A DNA stretch of 64,000 nucleotides from Pseudomonadales bacterium (GCA_041395665.1 JAWLAB010000007.1:1-64000); one strand, 5' to 3'. Shown: positions 46,030 to 55,818, counted from the first letter of the stretch. Numbers and translations are program-made. Notes: a model not told the origin generated them from the letters alone.

Positions 46030-47556
46030 TTAGAATCTAAAGTAAAGGAATTCGCTCACCTGTGATAAACGCAGGAAACTGTAAATCAACACAATCAGCA
46101 CAATAGACAGTGATAGCCAGCTCGGTTTGAACGCAATGCGCGATGTTTGATCTGAAGGATTGGTGCAAACATCGTAGTTGCGTAAAAAAGTTTGAGAATT
46201 GGGCAAGAACCAAATAATGAGCAGAGGCCATATCAGTTGCCACAATTGCTTGCCGCCCTTAAATAAGCTGTCATCGAACACAATGCCTTGTTGTGTCAGC
46301 CAAACGCTCAGCGCGCCCCAATCATCGGCATATTTCAACGGTAAGGTGGCACCGTTCATGCCCGCCATGCCTTCTAGTATGCGCAGCGCTCCATGCTCGG
46401 TTTCTGCACGGAAAAATACCCAAGCGACAACAACTGCCAAAAAGGTAATCGTTCCTGAGAAAAGAGTGCCTAATGGTTTTGGTAGTATCGCTGCCCGCTG
46501 CCCCCAAATGGCTCGCCAAGCATGGTTTATACAGAGATAAAGACCGTGTAGACCACCCCAAATAACGAAGCCCCATCCCGCGCCGTGCCAAAGACCACCC
46601 AGCAACATCGTGAGCATTAAGTTGATGTAACGGCGAGCTTTGCCTTTGCGGTTGCCGCCTAAACCAATGTAGAGGTAGTCGCGCAGAAAACGCGACAGTG
46701 TCATATGCCAGCGCCGCCAAAAATCGATGATGTTGGTGGCTTTATATGGTGAGTCAAAGTTGAGCGGTAGGCGAATACCAAAGAGTAGAGAGATACCCAG
46801 CGCCATATCGACATAGCCGCTGAAATCAAAATACAGCTGGATGGTGTAAGCCAGTGCGCCACTCCATGCCTCAAAAAAGGTGAGGGTTGCGCCTTGCTCT
46901 GCCGCTAAAAATACCGGCCCGACATAAACCATGACGCGATCAGCGATGAGGATTTTTTTCGCCAATCCAATGGTGAATAAAACTAAACCCGCTGTGATGT
47001 TGCGTGCATTAATTTGTTCCGTTGCTGGACGCATAAACTGCGGCATCATTTCTTTGTGGTGAATGATGGGACCCGCAATTAAATGCGGAAAATAAGTGAC
47101 GAATAGAAAATAATCGACAATGCGATATTCCTTTACTTCGCCGCGATAGACATCCACCAAATAAGCGATCTGCGTAAAAGTAAAAAAAGAAATGCCGAGT
47201 GGAAGAATAATGTGGTGTAACGCCCAATCGACACCGGCTAGCTCATTGATATTGGTAATAAAAAAATCGGTGTACTTGTAATAGCAAAGCAGCAGTAAGT
47301 TCAGTGCGACGCTGAGTGATAAAACAAAGCGAGAGCGATGGCGTCCAGCCAGCACCAAGCCAAAGCCGTAGTTACACAGAATGGATGCAGCCATCAATCC
47401 AACATAAGCCGGATTCCACCAACCGTAGAAAAATATTGAGCATAGAGCTAGCCATGCGATTGCGGTGCGCTGCCCCAGTATGCGGCTGGTTAAGTAATAG
47501 ATGCTGAGCGTGATCGGAAGAAAGAGCAGAATAAATTCGTAGGAATTAAATAGCAC
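46030..47556 (-). CDS. MBOAT O-acyltransferase, AlgI-like
   Basis: 508 residues, about eleven membrane helices, starting MLFNSYEFILLFLP. The diagnostic MBOAT motifs are YFDFSGYVDMALG, FWRRWHMTLSRFLRDY, YIGLGGNRKGK and LLGGLWHGAGWGFVIWG with the catalytic His. Such proteins move acetyl or other acyl groups through the membrane to a polysaccharide or lipid carrier. It is intact, unlike its paralogue at 8570-9888. The SGNH-like partner follows. Confidence 0.92.
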   Translation of the reverse strand: MLFNSYEFILLFLPITLSIYYLTSRILGQRTAIAWLALCSIFFYGWWNPAYVGLMAASILCNYGFGLVLAGRHRSRFVLSLSVALNLLLLCYYKYTDFFITNINELAGVDWALHHIILPLGISFFTFTQIAYLVDVYRGEVKEYRIVDYFLFVTYFPHLIAGPIIHHKEMMPQFMRPATEQINARNITAGLVLFTIGLAKKILIADRVMVYVGPVFLAAEQGATLTFFEAWSGALAYTIQLYFDFSGYVDMALGISLLFGIRLPLNFDSPYKATNIIDFWRRWHMTLSRFLRDYLYIGLGGNRKGKARRYINLMLTMLLGGLWHGAGWGFVIWGGLHGLYLCINHAWRAIWGQRAAILPKPLGTLFSGTITFLAVVVAWVFFRAETEHGALRILEGMAGMNGATLPLKYADDWGALSVWLTQQGIVFDDSLFKGGKQLWQLIWPLLIIWFLPNSQTFLRNYDVCTNPSDQTSRIAFKPSWLSLSIVLIVLIYSFLRLSQVSEFLYFRF

Positions 47557-47685
47557 AGTGCGGCTCTACTTATATATTTGATAGAGGCAGCATTGTAGGT
47601 GGGGGCATTGTGCTAGGCAATCTTTGGGTGTATATGGCAACCATCTTCAGGATGAACACAATGAGAAGCAGTGAGGCAAAGGCCG

Positions 47686-47958
47686 ATGAGTGATAAGAGA
47701 CACAGAAGTCAACGACGCAAAGGAGAGAGTGGCGTGCCACCGGAGCGTCGTTCTCGCACTTTCTTCAGTGGTGATGGGTGGTACTTCATGACGCGTGAAC
47801 GTGTTGATGTGGGGCCGTTTAACACGCAGGCCGAGGCCGAAAGTGGCGTACAAGACTATATCGGTCTTTCGCTGGGTGTTGAACATATACCAGCGGAGCC
47901 AATTGTGACTCTGTCAGAAGAAAATGAGGAGCCGTTAGAGGAAGATGATCTGCCTTGA
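47686..47958 (+). CDS. DUF6316-like small protein
   Basis: 90 residues from ATG 47686 (MSDKRHRSQRRKGE), with AAAGG nearby upstream; the frame also opens at 47671. The front is basic. The middle has RTFFSGDGWYFMTRERVDVGPF followed by the EAESGVQDYIGL helix, the pattern of DUF6316-type pseudomonad proteins as I recall it. The tail is acidic. Function unknown. It is a lone plus-strand gene between two minus-strand genes and ends 4 bp from the methyltransferase stop. Confidence 0.75.
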   Translation: MSDKRHRSQRRKGESGVPPERRSRTFFSGDGWYFMTRERVDVGPFNTQAEAESGVQDYIGLSLGVEHIPAEPIVTLSEENEEPLEEDDLP

Positions 47959-47962
47959 AGAC

Positions 47963-48634
47963 CTAGAAAGCCGGCGAGCAGATGTAGTAGTTGCGTATAA
48001 AATCACGCGGGTCATTTTGGTAAAAATGCTCGATATGCCAACCATTTTCTATAATCATTTTTTCCATAAGGGATTGAGAAAAAACAGCGCGTAGCAACGG
48101 CTGCTCAGGAATGCGATCGACAAAGCCATCAACGGCATTGTTGATGCGACAAGTAAAAATAAGCTTGCCATTGTCTGTGATGTGTTTGCGCAGAATACGC
48201 AGCATGTTGGACGCATCTTCTGGGTTGAGATGCGTAAAAACTGAAAACAGCCAGATCACATCAAAGAATTCTGCAACAGGAAGAGTGTCTTGCAGAGCCA
48301 GCGGTGCGCCATCTGGGTTGTAAAGCGCGTTCTGCACCGGCCAATGTGTGTAGCGAAATCTTGAATCAAGCGGTGTTGCTTCCGTTTGAAGAAAATCAAT
48401 AATTTCTGCGTTGACATCAACGCCGGTATAACTTTTAACTGGTACACCATGGTTGATCATGTAAGCAGAAAAGCGCGTACCGCAACCGACATCGAGAATA
48501 TGGCTGTTGCCAAAATCACTCAGCCCTAAACGCTGCGCCATCAACTCGATGATTTCTTTTGCGGATTCGTCATAGCCCGCATTTTTTACCATGTGCGAGT
48601 TGCGGCGAAACTTTTGCGGGATGATAAGGGGCAC
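47963..48634 (-). CDS. SAM-dependent methyltransferase
   Basis: 223 residues, class I Rossmann methyltransferase. Motif I is ILDVGCGTRFSAYMI, the acidic ribose-binding residue follows in YTGVDVN, and FDVIWLFSVFTHL is the post-I/IV block. No substrate can be assigned. It lies 6 bp after the sulfatase gene in the same direction, so the two may act on the same surface molecule, but this is inference. Confidence 0.85.
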   Translation of the reverse strand: MPLIIPQKFRRNSHMVKNAGYDESAKEIIELMAQRLGLSDFGNSHILDVGCGTRFSAYMINHGVPVKSYTGVDVNAEIIDFLQTEATPLDSRFRYTHWPVQNALYNPDGAPLALQDTLPVAEFFDVIWLFSVFTHLNPEDASNMLRILRKHITDNGKLIFTCRINNAVDGFVDRIPEQPLLRAVFSQSLMEKMIIENGWHIEHFYQNDPRDFIRNYYICSPAF

Positions 48635-48640
48635 AGTGTT

Positions 48641-50401
48641 TTATTGCTCAGTGGTAGCACAGACAAGTTTTTCGGCATCAACACGACGATCAAAAGAAGC
48701 TTGAACATCATCGACCAGTGCAGCATTAAAGAATAGTGGCTTTGAGAGATAGCCTGTCCATGTGTGTTGCTCTTGATCGTCACGCCCTATCCATGTGTCC
48801 GTAGAAAAATTACCGCTAATTTCTGCAGGATTATTTTGTTGCCACGCCATAATATTTTCTCCATTGACATAGAGCGATACATGGGCGCTATTGCGTGTTG
48901 GATTCAGGCGTGAGCGCGTATAAAAAGTGACGAGGCTGATTGCTGTGCAGGATTTTGTGTCACTGCTTTTCCATGGCTTGCTGCGCATTGTTTCATTGCC
49001 AATTTGCATAGAAAAAGTATTGTCACTGTTGTAAGCCAGAGACCAGAGACCGGCTTGCCACGCCAGATAGGAAAAATCTTTGGGTACAGCAGATGGAAAG
49101 TTTGCGCCGATTACAAAACTAAAGGCGCCATAGCCAGGTGCGCGGCGTAAGTCATCGCCTGCAATACGCGCCTGTCCATTTTTTGTAAGTACATGGTATT
49201 GCACAGGCAATTCCGTCTTTTTCTTGCGCCACTGCGCATAAATATTTTCCTGTGCGCCAAGAACGCCATTAGGTGTAAGAACGCTGTGGTTGAATAAACC
49301 GAGGCTGCCGATTTCAAACACCAGTGTGCGCGGTGCTAACTGTTTGTTGTCGAGTAGCGGCTGTAAGTTTTCTCCATCCAGCTTTGTTGTTGGCGTAATA
49401 CCGACGGCAGCTAGCACAGTGGGATAAATATCTTGGATGGCAACAATGTCGTCGATCGCTTTACCTGCACTGCGTTTATCGGGCCAACGAATAATCAACG
49501 GTGTGCGCAAACTGCCCTCTAAAAACTCGCCTTTTACACCCGCATAAGGAAAATTATTATTCGTCATGTGATTGGTGCCGCCGTTGTCGGAAGCAATTAC
49601 AATCAAAGTGTTATCCAGTTGCTTGGTGTCGCGCAGGGCTTGAATGGCCTTGCCGATTTCTGCATCGGCTTGCGCCAACAAAGCGCGATATTTTCCTTCT
49701 GGTGTGTTGGGAAATTTCTTCAAAAAATCATCCGAGGCAGTGCTGGGGTGATGCGGCGCAAATAGCCAATAGTTAATAAACCACGGCGTGTTTTTTTGCC
49801 TGTTTTTAATTTGTGATTCTTTGATAGCTGCAACAACGCGTTCAGACAAAATATTTTCCAGATTGCCTTTGTATTGTTGCAGGGGTGTGTGATTGCTCTG
49901 CAGCCAAGGATCAATGTAAGTGGGGCGTTTGGTGAAGTTGCCCTCAGCGTCGGGGCCTTTTAATTGAAATTGATTGAGAAAACCAAACCACTCATCAAAA
50001 CCTTGTTTGTCGGGCCACGAATCGCGCACCGCATCGCCCAAATGCCATTTGCCGATGTGTGCAGTGCGATAGCCCGCTGTTTTTAATGCATCAGCTAGTG
50101 TGACGATATCGGATGACATACCGCGAAAATCGGGGCTCTGCGCCACGCGTGCGGATTCTCGCCCTGTCATCAATGCCAAGCGCGCGGGCTTGCAGGTGCT
50201 GTCGGCGTAGTGGCGCGTAAAGCGCACGCCTTCGTTGGCTATTTGTCGAATGTTGGGTGTGGGTGCATCGTTGCGACCAAAACCGGCGATATCGCTGTAG
50301 CCGGCATCATCCAGCAAAATTAGTAACACATTGGGTTTGGTATTTTCTGCTTGCAGTGGTACAGCAAGTAATAAAAAAATTAACAGCCACAATTTACGCA
50401 T
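48641..50401 (-). CDS. Exported sulfatase with C-terminal lectin-like domain
   Basis: 586 residues from ATG 50401. A signal peptide (WLLIFLLLAVPLQA) precedes an arylsulfatase-type domain (about 22-430). It has PNVLLILLDDAGYSD with two metal Asp, the CKPARLALMTGRE signature whose Cys70 would be turned into formylglycine, IGKWHLGD, and IVIASDNGGTN. The last about 160 residues look like a LamG/concanavalin-type sandwich with SLYVNGENIMAW and WIGRDD, perhaps for carbohydrate binding. It overlaps the rsmI stop by 8 bp. No sulfatase-maturing enzyme is seen in the window. Confidence 0.88.
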   Translation of the reverse strand: MRKLWLLIFLLLAVPLQAENTKPNVLLILLDDAGYSDIAGFGRNDAPTPNIRQIANEGVRFTRHYADSTCKPARLALMTGRESARVAQSPDFRGMSSDIVTLADALKTAGYRTAHIGKWHLGDAVRDSWPDKQGFDEWFGFLNQFQLKGPDAEGNFTKRPTYIDPWLQSNHTPLQQYKGNLENILSERVVAAIKESQIKNRQKNTPWFINYWLFAPHHPSTASDDFLKKFPNTPEGKYRALLAQADAEIGKAIQALRDTKQLDNTLIVIASDNGGTNHMTNNNFPYAGVKGEFLEGSLRTPLIIRWPDKRSAGKAIDDIVAIQDIYPTVLAAVGITPTTKLDGENLQPLLDNKQLAPRTLVFEIGSLGLFNHSVLTPNGVLGAQENIYAQWRKKKTELPVQYHVLTKNGQARIAGDDLRRAPGYGAFSFVIGANFPSAVPKDFSYLAWQAGLWSLAYNSDNTFSMQIGNETMRSKPWKSSDTKSCTAISLVTFYTRSRLNPTRNSAHVSLYVNGENIMAWQQNNPAEISGNFSTDTWIGRDDQEQHTWTGYLSKPLFFNAALVDDVQASFDRRVDAEKLVCATTEQ

Positions 50402-51245
50402 TGCTATCGTCATCTTCTTTTAGTGCTAGCGCTTTTTGGTACAACTCGCGTTTAGCCGTGCCAGTGATGGCGGAAGTTAACGCACTGGCTTGCTTGGTAG
50501 GCAGTTCTGCTAACAGAATTTTTAAGATGCGCTCGTCTTCGCCGCTGTCAGATTTTTTCTGCGTGTTGCCTGCAACTACCAACACAATTTCGCCGCGCTC
50601 CTCGACGCGTTTTTCGGCAATCGCCTGCGTGAGTTCTGCCAGCGTCGTCAACCACAGTGTTTCATATTGTTTCGATAACTCACGCGCCAAACAAATTTCG
50701 CGCCCACCGCCAAATATTGTCAACAAATCTTGCACGGTGTCGGCTAAACGGTGCGGCGCTTCGTAAAAAATCAGCGTGCTGGTTTCTTGCACCAATTCTT
50801 GCAGTGCTGTGCAACGCGCTTGCTGTTTCGCAGGAAGAAAACCACAAAACAAAAAACGATCCGATGGCAGACCAGAACCGGCGAGTGCCGTAATTGCCGC
50901 ACAAGGCCCCGGTACACTTTCCACGCGAATGCCGTGTTGATGCGCCAAGCGCACCAAGCGATAGCCAGGATCGGCGATGGCAGGTGTGCCAGCATCAGAA
51001 ATTAACGCAACGGATTTTTGCTGTTGCAGTAAATGCAGCAGGCGCTCGGCGGCTTCGCGCTCGTTGTGATCGTGATAGGGAATCAGCGGCTTGCTGATGT
51101 TGAATTGCTGTAACAGCTTGCCGCTGTGGCGCGAATCTTCCACCGCAATTGCATCCACCGATTGGAGAACGCTAAGGGCGCGGGGTACTATGTCAGCCAG
51201 ATTGCCTATAGGCGTTGCGACCAAATACAGGGTTGCTGTGGACAT
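50394..51245 (-). CDS. rsmI: 16S rRNA 2'-O-methyltransferase RsmI
   Basis: Methylates the ribose of C1402 in 16S rRNA with SAM. 283 residues of the tetrapyrrole-methylase fold: LYLVATPIGNLADIVPRA, VEDSRHSGKLL, LISDAGTPAIADPG, LPSDRFLFCGFLP and FYEAPHRL. Divergent from lpoA with only 21 bp between the two start codons, so promoters must lie partly in the opposite gene's 5' end. The sulfatase follows on the same strand. Confidence 0.96.
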   Translation of the reverse strand: MSTATLYLVATPIGNLADIVPRALSVLQSVDAIAVEDSRHSGKLLQQFNISKPLIPYHDHNEREAAERLLHLLQQQKSVALISDAGTPAIADPGYRLVRLAHQHGIRVESVPGPCAAITALAGSGLPSDRFLFCGFLPAKQQARCTALQELVQETSTLIFYEAPHRLADTVQDLLTIFGGGREICLARELSKQYETLWLTTLAELTQAIAEKRVEERGEIVLVVAGNTQKKSDSGEDERILKILLAELPTKQASALTSAITGTAKRELYQKALALKEDDDSNA

Positions 51246-51266
51246 GCCATAAACCGGAATTCAACG

Positions 51267-53096
51267 ATGTCTTTCATTCTACCTTGTCGTTTGCGCGCGC
51301 GTGGCGCGGTTGTGTTGATGCTGTTAGCCGTGCTCGGCTTGGCGAGCTGTGCTGCCCCGCAAAGCGATATACCAGTAGCCACAGATCAGTCTTCACAAGC
51401 TGCTTTTACCGAAGGCTCTGCACCGGCGATCAACACCAATTTTGTCTACGAGTTGCTTAAACGCGCGGAAACGGCACAGTCGCCTGAGCGCGAAACGCTG
51501 CTGCTGCAAGCCTCTGCCTACTATCAACAACAGGGTGATTACTTGCGCATGGCGCGCGTCTTCAATGAGTTGAAGCCTGAGTCATTGACGCCAGAACAGC
51601 GTGTGGAATACAGCTTGCAATACGGTGATTGGGCGATGAATCAGCGCAATTGGGAGGGAGCGAGTCGCGTGCTGCTCGACCCCGCGCTCAACCAAGGTTT
51701 AAGTGGTATGCAAGCTGCCACGCTGCACGGTCTGCGCGCGCGTTTGTACGGGCGGCAGGGGAAAAATTTGGATGCACTGAATGAGCGCATCGCTCAAAGC
51801 CTCTTTACGCCAGAAGCGGGGCAGGCGGATCTGTCGGCGCAAATCTGGTCGCTGCTGAAATCGATGTCGATGGAAGACCTCCAGTTTTTAGAGAGTGCTG
51901 ATAGCAGCAATCCCAAGCAAGACAAGCTGCTCACAGGCTGGTTAGCGCTTGCCCACATTCAGCGAGAGGATGCTGGTAGCCCCGACCGCCTCGCAACCGA
52001 TATTCAGCGTTGGCGCAGTAGTTATGCCGATCACCCCGCCAATCGCCATATGCCCACTGAGTTGTCTCCAGCGGCTGCGGGCAACCCGTCACAACACATC
52101 GCCCTGTTGTTGCCATTGACGGGTAAATGGGCAGCGGCGGGTCAGGCGTTCCGTGATGGTTTTATGAGCATGCACTACCAAAAAATGAGCGGTGGTGGTG
52201 CCAGCGTGCAAGTGGATTTGCTGGATACCAGTGCTTCGCCAGATATTTTGAATATTTACCAGCAGGCGGTGACACAAGGCGCACAGTTGATTATTGGGCC
52301 GCTGCAAAGAGAGCAGGTACAAACGCTGGCGAACCAAACGACTCTGCCCGTGCCGACGCTGGCATTGAACCATGCGGCACAGGCTGCACCGCAGCAGCTG
52401 TATCAGTTCAGCTTGAACCCAGATGACGATGTGGCACAGGTGGCGGCAGCGGCGTTCGCCAACCAAAAGCGCCGAGCCTTAGTGATTGCCCCACAAGGTG
52501 AACGCGGAGCGCGTTTGCTACAGGCGTTCGCGCAGCCGTGGCAGCAGACAGGTGGCAGCGTGGTGTCAGTGCGCTACGCAGCAGGTACCGGCAATTACAG
52601 CGCAGCGATTGCAGATGCGCTCGGTATTGATTTGGCGAGCGGCCAGATGCGTGCGGGCAAAACGCTGCCCGACATGGTGTATTTCAGCGGCAGTGGCAGT
52701 GATGCCTCGGCGGTGATGGACGCGCTGCAGCGCAACGGTGGCAAAGATATTCCGGTGTACGCCACGGCAGAAGTGCTGGACGGCAGAATCGATGCGCGCG
52801 CCAACGGTCTGCGTGTTTGCCTTTCTCCATGGTTGGTGAATGTCGGCCCGCTGCAAGATGCCAAGATCCCCGTGCCAACCGATGCCAACGGCCGTTTATT
52901 TGCGATGGGTGCAGACGCCGAAATGCTCTACACGCAACTACCGCAGTTGGCAGGCAATACGGCGCTGCGCGTTAGCGGCAACACAGGCTATCTCGGTATG
53001 AACAGTGATCGCCGCGTCACACGCAGTTTGGTGTGGGCGCTCATGCAAGACGGCGTGCCGGTGCCGCAACCCGCCACTGCGGATGGGCGTTTTTGA
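51267..53096 (+). CDS. lpoA: Penicillin-binding protein activator LpoA
   Basis: Outer-membrane lipoprotein that stimulates PBP1a. ATG 51267 gives a lipoprotein signal with lipobox LASC (VLGLASCAA); the open frame extends upstream to 51126, inside rsmI. An N-terminal TPR-like helical region (about 50-260) is followed by a periplasmic-binding-protein-like domain (about 270-600) with IALLLPLTGKWAAAGQAFRDGF and QLIIGPLQREQV. About 609 residues. It is followed by yraN with overlapping stop and start, as in many gammaproteobacteria. Confidence 0.93.
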   Translation: MSFILPCRLRARGAVVLMLLAVLGLASCAAPQSDIPVATDQSSQAAFTEGSAPAINTNFVYELLKRAETAQSPERETLLLQASAYYQQQGDYLRMARVFNELKPESLTPEQRVEYSLQYGDWAMNQRNWEGASRVLLDPALNQGLSGMQAATLHGLRARLYGRQGKNLDALNERIAQSLFTPEAGQADLSAQIWSLLKSMSMEDLQFLESADSSNPKQDKLLTGWLALAHIQREDAGSPDRLATDIQRWRSSYADHPANRHMPTELSPAAAGNPSQHIALLLPLTGKWAAAGQAFRDGFMSMHYQKMSGGGASVQVDLLDTSASPDILNIYQQAVTQGAQLIIGPLQREQVQTLANQTTLPVPTLALNHAAQAAPQQLYQFSLNPDDDVAQVAAAAFANQKRRALVIAPQGERGARLLQAFAQPWQQTGGSVVSVRYAAGTGNYSAAIADALGIDLASGQMRAGKTLPDMVYFSGSGSDASAVMDALQRNGGKDIPVYATAEVLDGRIDARANGLRVCLSPWLVNVGPLQDAKIPVPTDANGRLFAMGADAEMLYTQLPQLAGNTALRVSGNTGYLGMNSDRRVTRSLVWALMQDGVPVPQPATADGRF

Positions 53097-53473
53097 TGCC
53101 GCGCGGTGCAGCGGCTCCGCGTGCACGAGGCGAAGTGGTCGAGCGCGCAGCAGAAACTTTTTTACAGCAGCAGGGTTTGCAATCCATCACTCAGAATTTT
53201 CAGTGTCGCAGTGGTGAAATTGATTTGATTATGCGCGAGGGCACAACGCTAGTGTTTGTCGAAGTGCGTTTTCGCAAAACGGATAACTTTGGTTCGCCAA
53301 TAGAAAGCGTCACAGCGAGTAAGCAACGTAAACTATTGCAAACCGCGCAATTGTTTTTATTGGCGCACCCTCAGTGGCGCAACGCACCGTGCCGCTTTGA
53401 TATTGTCGCCGCACGACCGGCAGAGAACGTTACGCTGCAATTTGAGTGGATACAAAATGCCTTTGGTGCCTGA
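53096..53473 (+). CDS. yraN: UPF0102 protein YraN
   Basis: 125 residues from ATG 53096, whose A is the last base of the lpoA TGA. Restriction-endonuclease-like UPF0102 family: RGEVVERAAETFL, GEIDLIMREGTTLVFVEVRFRK with the acidic and EVxxR residues, and a basic helix (SKQRKLLQTAQLFL). Role unknown in general. Overlaps tsaC by 17 bp. Confidence 0.93.
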   Translation: MPRGAAAPRARGEVVERAAETFLQQQGLQSITQNFQCRSGEIDLIMREGTTLVFVEVRFRKTDNFGSPIESVTASKQRKLLQTAQLFLLAHPQWRNAPCRFDIVAARPAENVTLQFEWIQNAFGA

Positions 53474-54044
53474 GCAAAAAAATATCAGCAATCATTTCCA
53501 CTTGCAGCGCGCCGTCCATGTGTTGCGCTGTGGCGGTGTGATTGCGTATCCCACCGAAGCAGTGTGGGGTTTGGGTTGTGATCCACACAATGAAGCGGCT
53601 GTCACGCAATTGCTTGCGCTAAAACAACGTGACTGGCGCAAAGGCGTGATACTTATTGCAGCCGATGTAGAACAACTGTCGCCTTACTTGCGCGGTTTGC
53701 CAGAAGAAAAAATGGCAACACTGCGTGCGAGTTGGCCCGGACCCAATACTTGGTTAGTGCCGAATAATGGCGCTGCACCGGATTGGATTACCGGCGGTCG
53801 CGGTACGCTGGCTGTGCGTGTTAGCGCGCATCCTTTGGTTGCTGCGCTGTGCAAACAGTTTGGTGGTGCGTTGGTTTCTACATCAGCAAACCGTGCGGGA
53901 AAAAAACCGGCGCGCAGCGTGTTTGATGTGCGCTGTGCTTTTGGTGACACATTGAACGCCGTGTTGCCTGGTGCACTCGGCGGTTTGCAAAAACCCACGC
54001 AGATTCGCGATGTGATGACAGGCGAAATCTGCCGCATGGCTTAA
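53457..54044 (+). CDS. tsaC: Threonylcarbamoyl-AMP synthase TsaC
   Basis: Makes threonylcarbamoyl-AMP from Thr, bicarbonate and ATP for t6A tRNA modification. ATG 53457 (MPLVPEQKNISNHF) lies in the end of yraN; about 195 residues, the short TsaC/YrdC type without the Sua5 extension. GGVIAYPTEAVWGLGCDPHN, KQRDWRKGVILIAA, WPGPNTWLVP and STSANRAGKKPA are diagnostic. Followed by hemF and aroE as in E. coli and Pseudomonas. Confidence 0.95.
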   Translation: MPLVPEQKNISNHFHLQRAVHVLRCGGVIAYPTEAVWGLGCDPHNEAAVTQLLALKQRDWRKGVILIAADVEQLSPYLRGLPEEKMATLRASWPGPNTWLVPNNGAAPDWITGGRGTLAVRVSAHPLVAALCKQFGGALVSTSANRAGKKPARSVFDVRCAFGDTLNAVLPGALGGLQKPTQIRDVMTGEICRMA

Positions 54045-54062
54045 TGAATCGGAGAATATGAG

Positions 54063-54971
54063 ATGACTGTTGATGTAGCTGCGGTAAAAAATTATTTGCT
54101 CGATGTGCAAAATCGTATTTGTGCAGGCTTGGAGCAGGAAGATGGTCATGCGCATTTTGTCGAAGATGCGTGGCAGCGTGAAGGTGGTGGCGGTGGCGGC
54201 ATCACACGCGTGATTACCGATGGCGCAGTGTTTGAAAAAGGCGGCGTCAATTTTTCGCATGTGCAAGGCGATTCTATGCCTGCTTCTGCTACCGCGCATC
54301 GCCCTGAATTAGCAGGTCGCGCGTTTGAAGCGATGGGTGTGTCGCTGGTGATTCATCCTAAAAATCCACTCGTGCCAACATCGCACGCTAATGTGCGTTT
54401 CTTTATTGCGCGCAAAGACGGTGAGCCCGATGTGTGGTGGTTTGGCGGCGGTTATGACCTCACGCCCTATTACGGTTTTGATGAAGATTGCGTGCATTGG
54501 CATCGCACCGCAAAAGCGGCGTGCGAACCGTTTGGCGATAATGTTTACGCGGATTACAAACGCTGGTGCGATGAATATTTCTTCCTCAAACATCGCAACG
54601 AGCAGCGCGGCGTGGGTGGTTTATTTTTTGATGATTTGAATGCATGGGGCTTTGAAAAATCCTTCGCCTTTTTGCGCGCCGTGGGCGACAGTTACATCGA
54701 AGCTTATCGCCCAATCGTCGCGCGCTGCAAAAACATGGCGTACGGCGAACGCGAGCGCGATTTTCAGTTGTATCGTCGCGGCCGTTATGTGGAATACAAC
54801 TTGGTGTACGATCGCGGCACGCTGTTCGGCTTGCAAACCGGAGGTCGCACTGAATCCATTTTGATGTCGCTGCCGCCGCTGGTTAGCTGGCATTACAACT
54901 GGCAGCCGGAAGCGGGATCGCCAGAAGCCAAGCTCTATAGCGATTACATCGTGCGTCGCGACTGGGTGTAA
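54063..54971 (+). CDS. hemF: Oxygen-dependent coproporphyrinogen III oxidase HemF
   Basis: Converts coproporphyrinogen III to protoporphyrinogen IX with oxygen in haem synthesis. 302 residues with GGGGGITRVITDGAVFEKGG, FFIARKDGEPDVWWFGGGYDLTPYYGFDED (located, residues about 118-147), FFDDLNAWGFEKSFAF and YVEYNLVYDRGTLFGLQTGGR. The GGAGAATATGAG ribosome site sits just before ATG. Presence implies aerobic haem synthesis. Confidence 0.96.
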   Translation: MTVDVAAVKNYLLDVQNRICAGLEQEDGHAHFVEDAWQREGGGGGGITRVITDGAVFEKGGVNFSHVQGDSMPASATAHRPELAGRAFEAMGVSLVIHPKNPLVPTSHANVRFFIARKDGEPDVWWFGGGYDLTPYYGFDEDCVHWHRTAKAACEPFGDNVYADYKRWCDEYFFLKHRNEQRGVGGLFFDDLNAWGFEKSFAFLRAVGDSYIEAYRPIVARCKNMAYGERERDFQLYRRGRYVEYNLVYDRGTLFGLQTGGRTESILMSLPPLVSWHYNWQPEAGSPEAKLYSDYIVRRDWV

Positions 54972-54984
54972 AAAAGGAAAAATA

Positions 54985-55818
54985 ATGACTGATCGTTACG
55001 CGGTATTTGGCAATCCTATCGCACACAGTAAATCGCCTTTTATTCATGCGGCGTTTGCGCAACAGACGCAGCAAGATATCGCGTACGATCGTCAATTGGT
55101 GGAAACGAATCAGTTTGTCGCCACTGCCAAACAGTTTTTTGCGGAAGGCGGTAGCGGCCTCAATATCACCGTGCCGTTTAAATTAGAAGCGTATGAATTG
55201 GCGGATACTTTGAGTGAGCGCGCGCAGGCAGCGGGTGCAGTCAATACGCTGAAAAAAATGCCGGATGGAACTATTTTTGGCGACAACACCGATGGTGCAG
55301 GACTGCTGCGCGACATCACACAAAATCTTGGTTGGACGATACGCAACAAACGCGTGTTATTGCTCGGCGCGGGCGGCGCAGTGCGTGGTGTAATCGCGCC
55401 ATTGTTGGCAGAACAACCTTCGCGCATCGTCATCGTCAATCGCACACTGGCAAAAGCAGAAGAGTTGGTAAAAGATTTCACCGCAGAAAAATCCGCGCAA
55501 GAGGCTAAACTATTGCGCGCTAGCAGTTTACAAATTCACGCGCGCCCTTTCGATATTGTTATCAACGGTACTTCCGCCAGCTTGGGCGGCGAAATGCCCG
55601 ATCTCGACCCCGCCATCCTTAACCCCAACGCCTGTTGTTACGACATGATGTACGGCGCGCAACTCACCGTGTTTTTGCAGTGGGCAGAACGCAATGGAGC
55701 GCAAGTTGCCGACGGCTTGGGAATGTTGGTAGAACAGGCCGCCGAGAGTTTTTACCTCTGGCGTGGCGTAAGACCGGAGACAAAAGCGGTGATGGAGCAG
55801 TTGCGGGCGGGGTTTTGA
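54985..55818 (+). CDS. aroE: Shikimate dehydrogenase AroE
   Basis: NADPH-dependent reduction of 3-dehydroshikimate in aromatic amino-acid synthesis. 277 residues: VFGNPIAHSKSPFIHAAFA, NITVPFK, DNTDGAGLLRD, LLGAGGAVRGV (nucleotide-binding turn), NRT and INGTSASL. It is the last gene of the ordinary chromosomal backbone before the accessory CRISPR region; its 3' end is intact. Confidence 0.96.
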   Translation: MTDRYAVFGNPIAHSKSPFIHAAFAQQTQQDIAYDRQLVETNQFVATAKQFFAEGGSGLNITVPFKLEAYELADTLSERAQAAGAVNTLKKMPDGTIFGDNTDGAGLLRDITQNLGWTIRNKRVLLLGAGGAVRGVIAPLLAEQPSRIVIVNRTLAKAEELVKDFTAEKSAQEAKLLRASSLQIHARPFDIVINGTSASLGGEMPDLDPAILNPNACCYDMMYGAQLTVFLQWAERNGAQVADGLGMLVEQAAESFYLWRGVRPETKAVMEQLRAGF

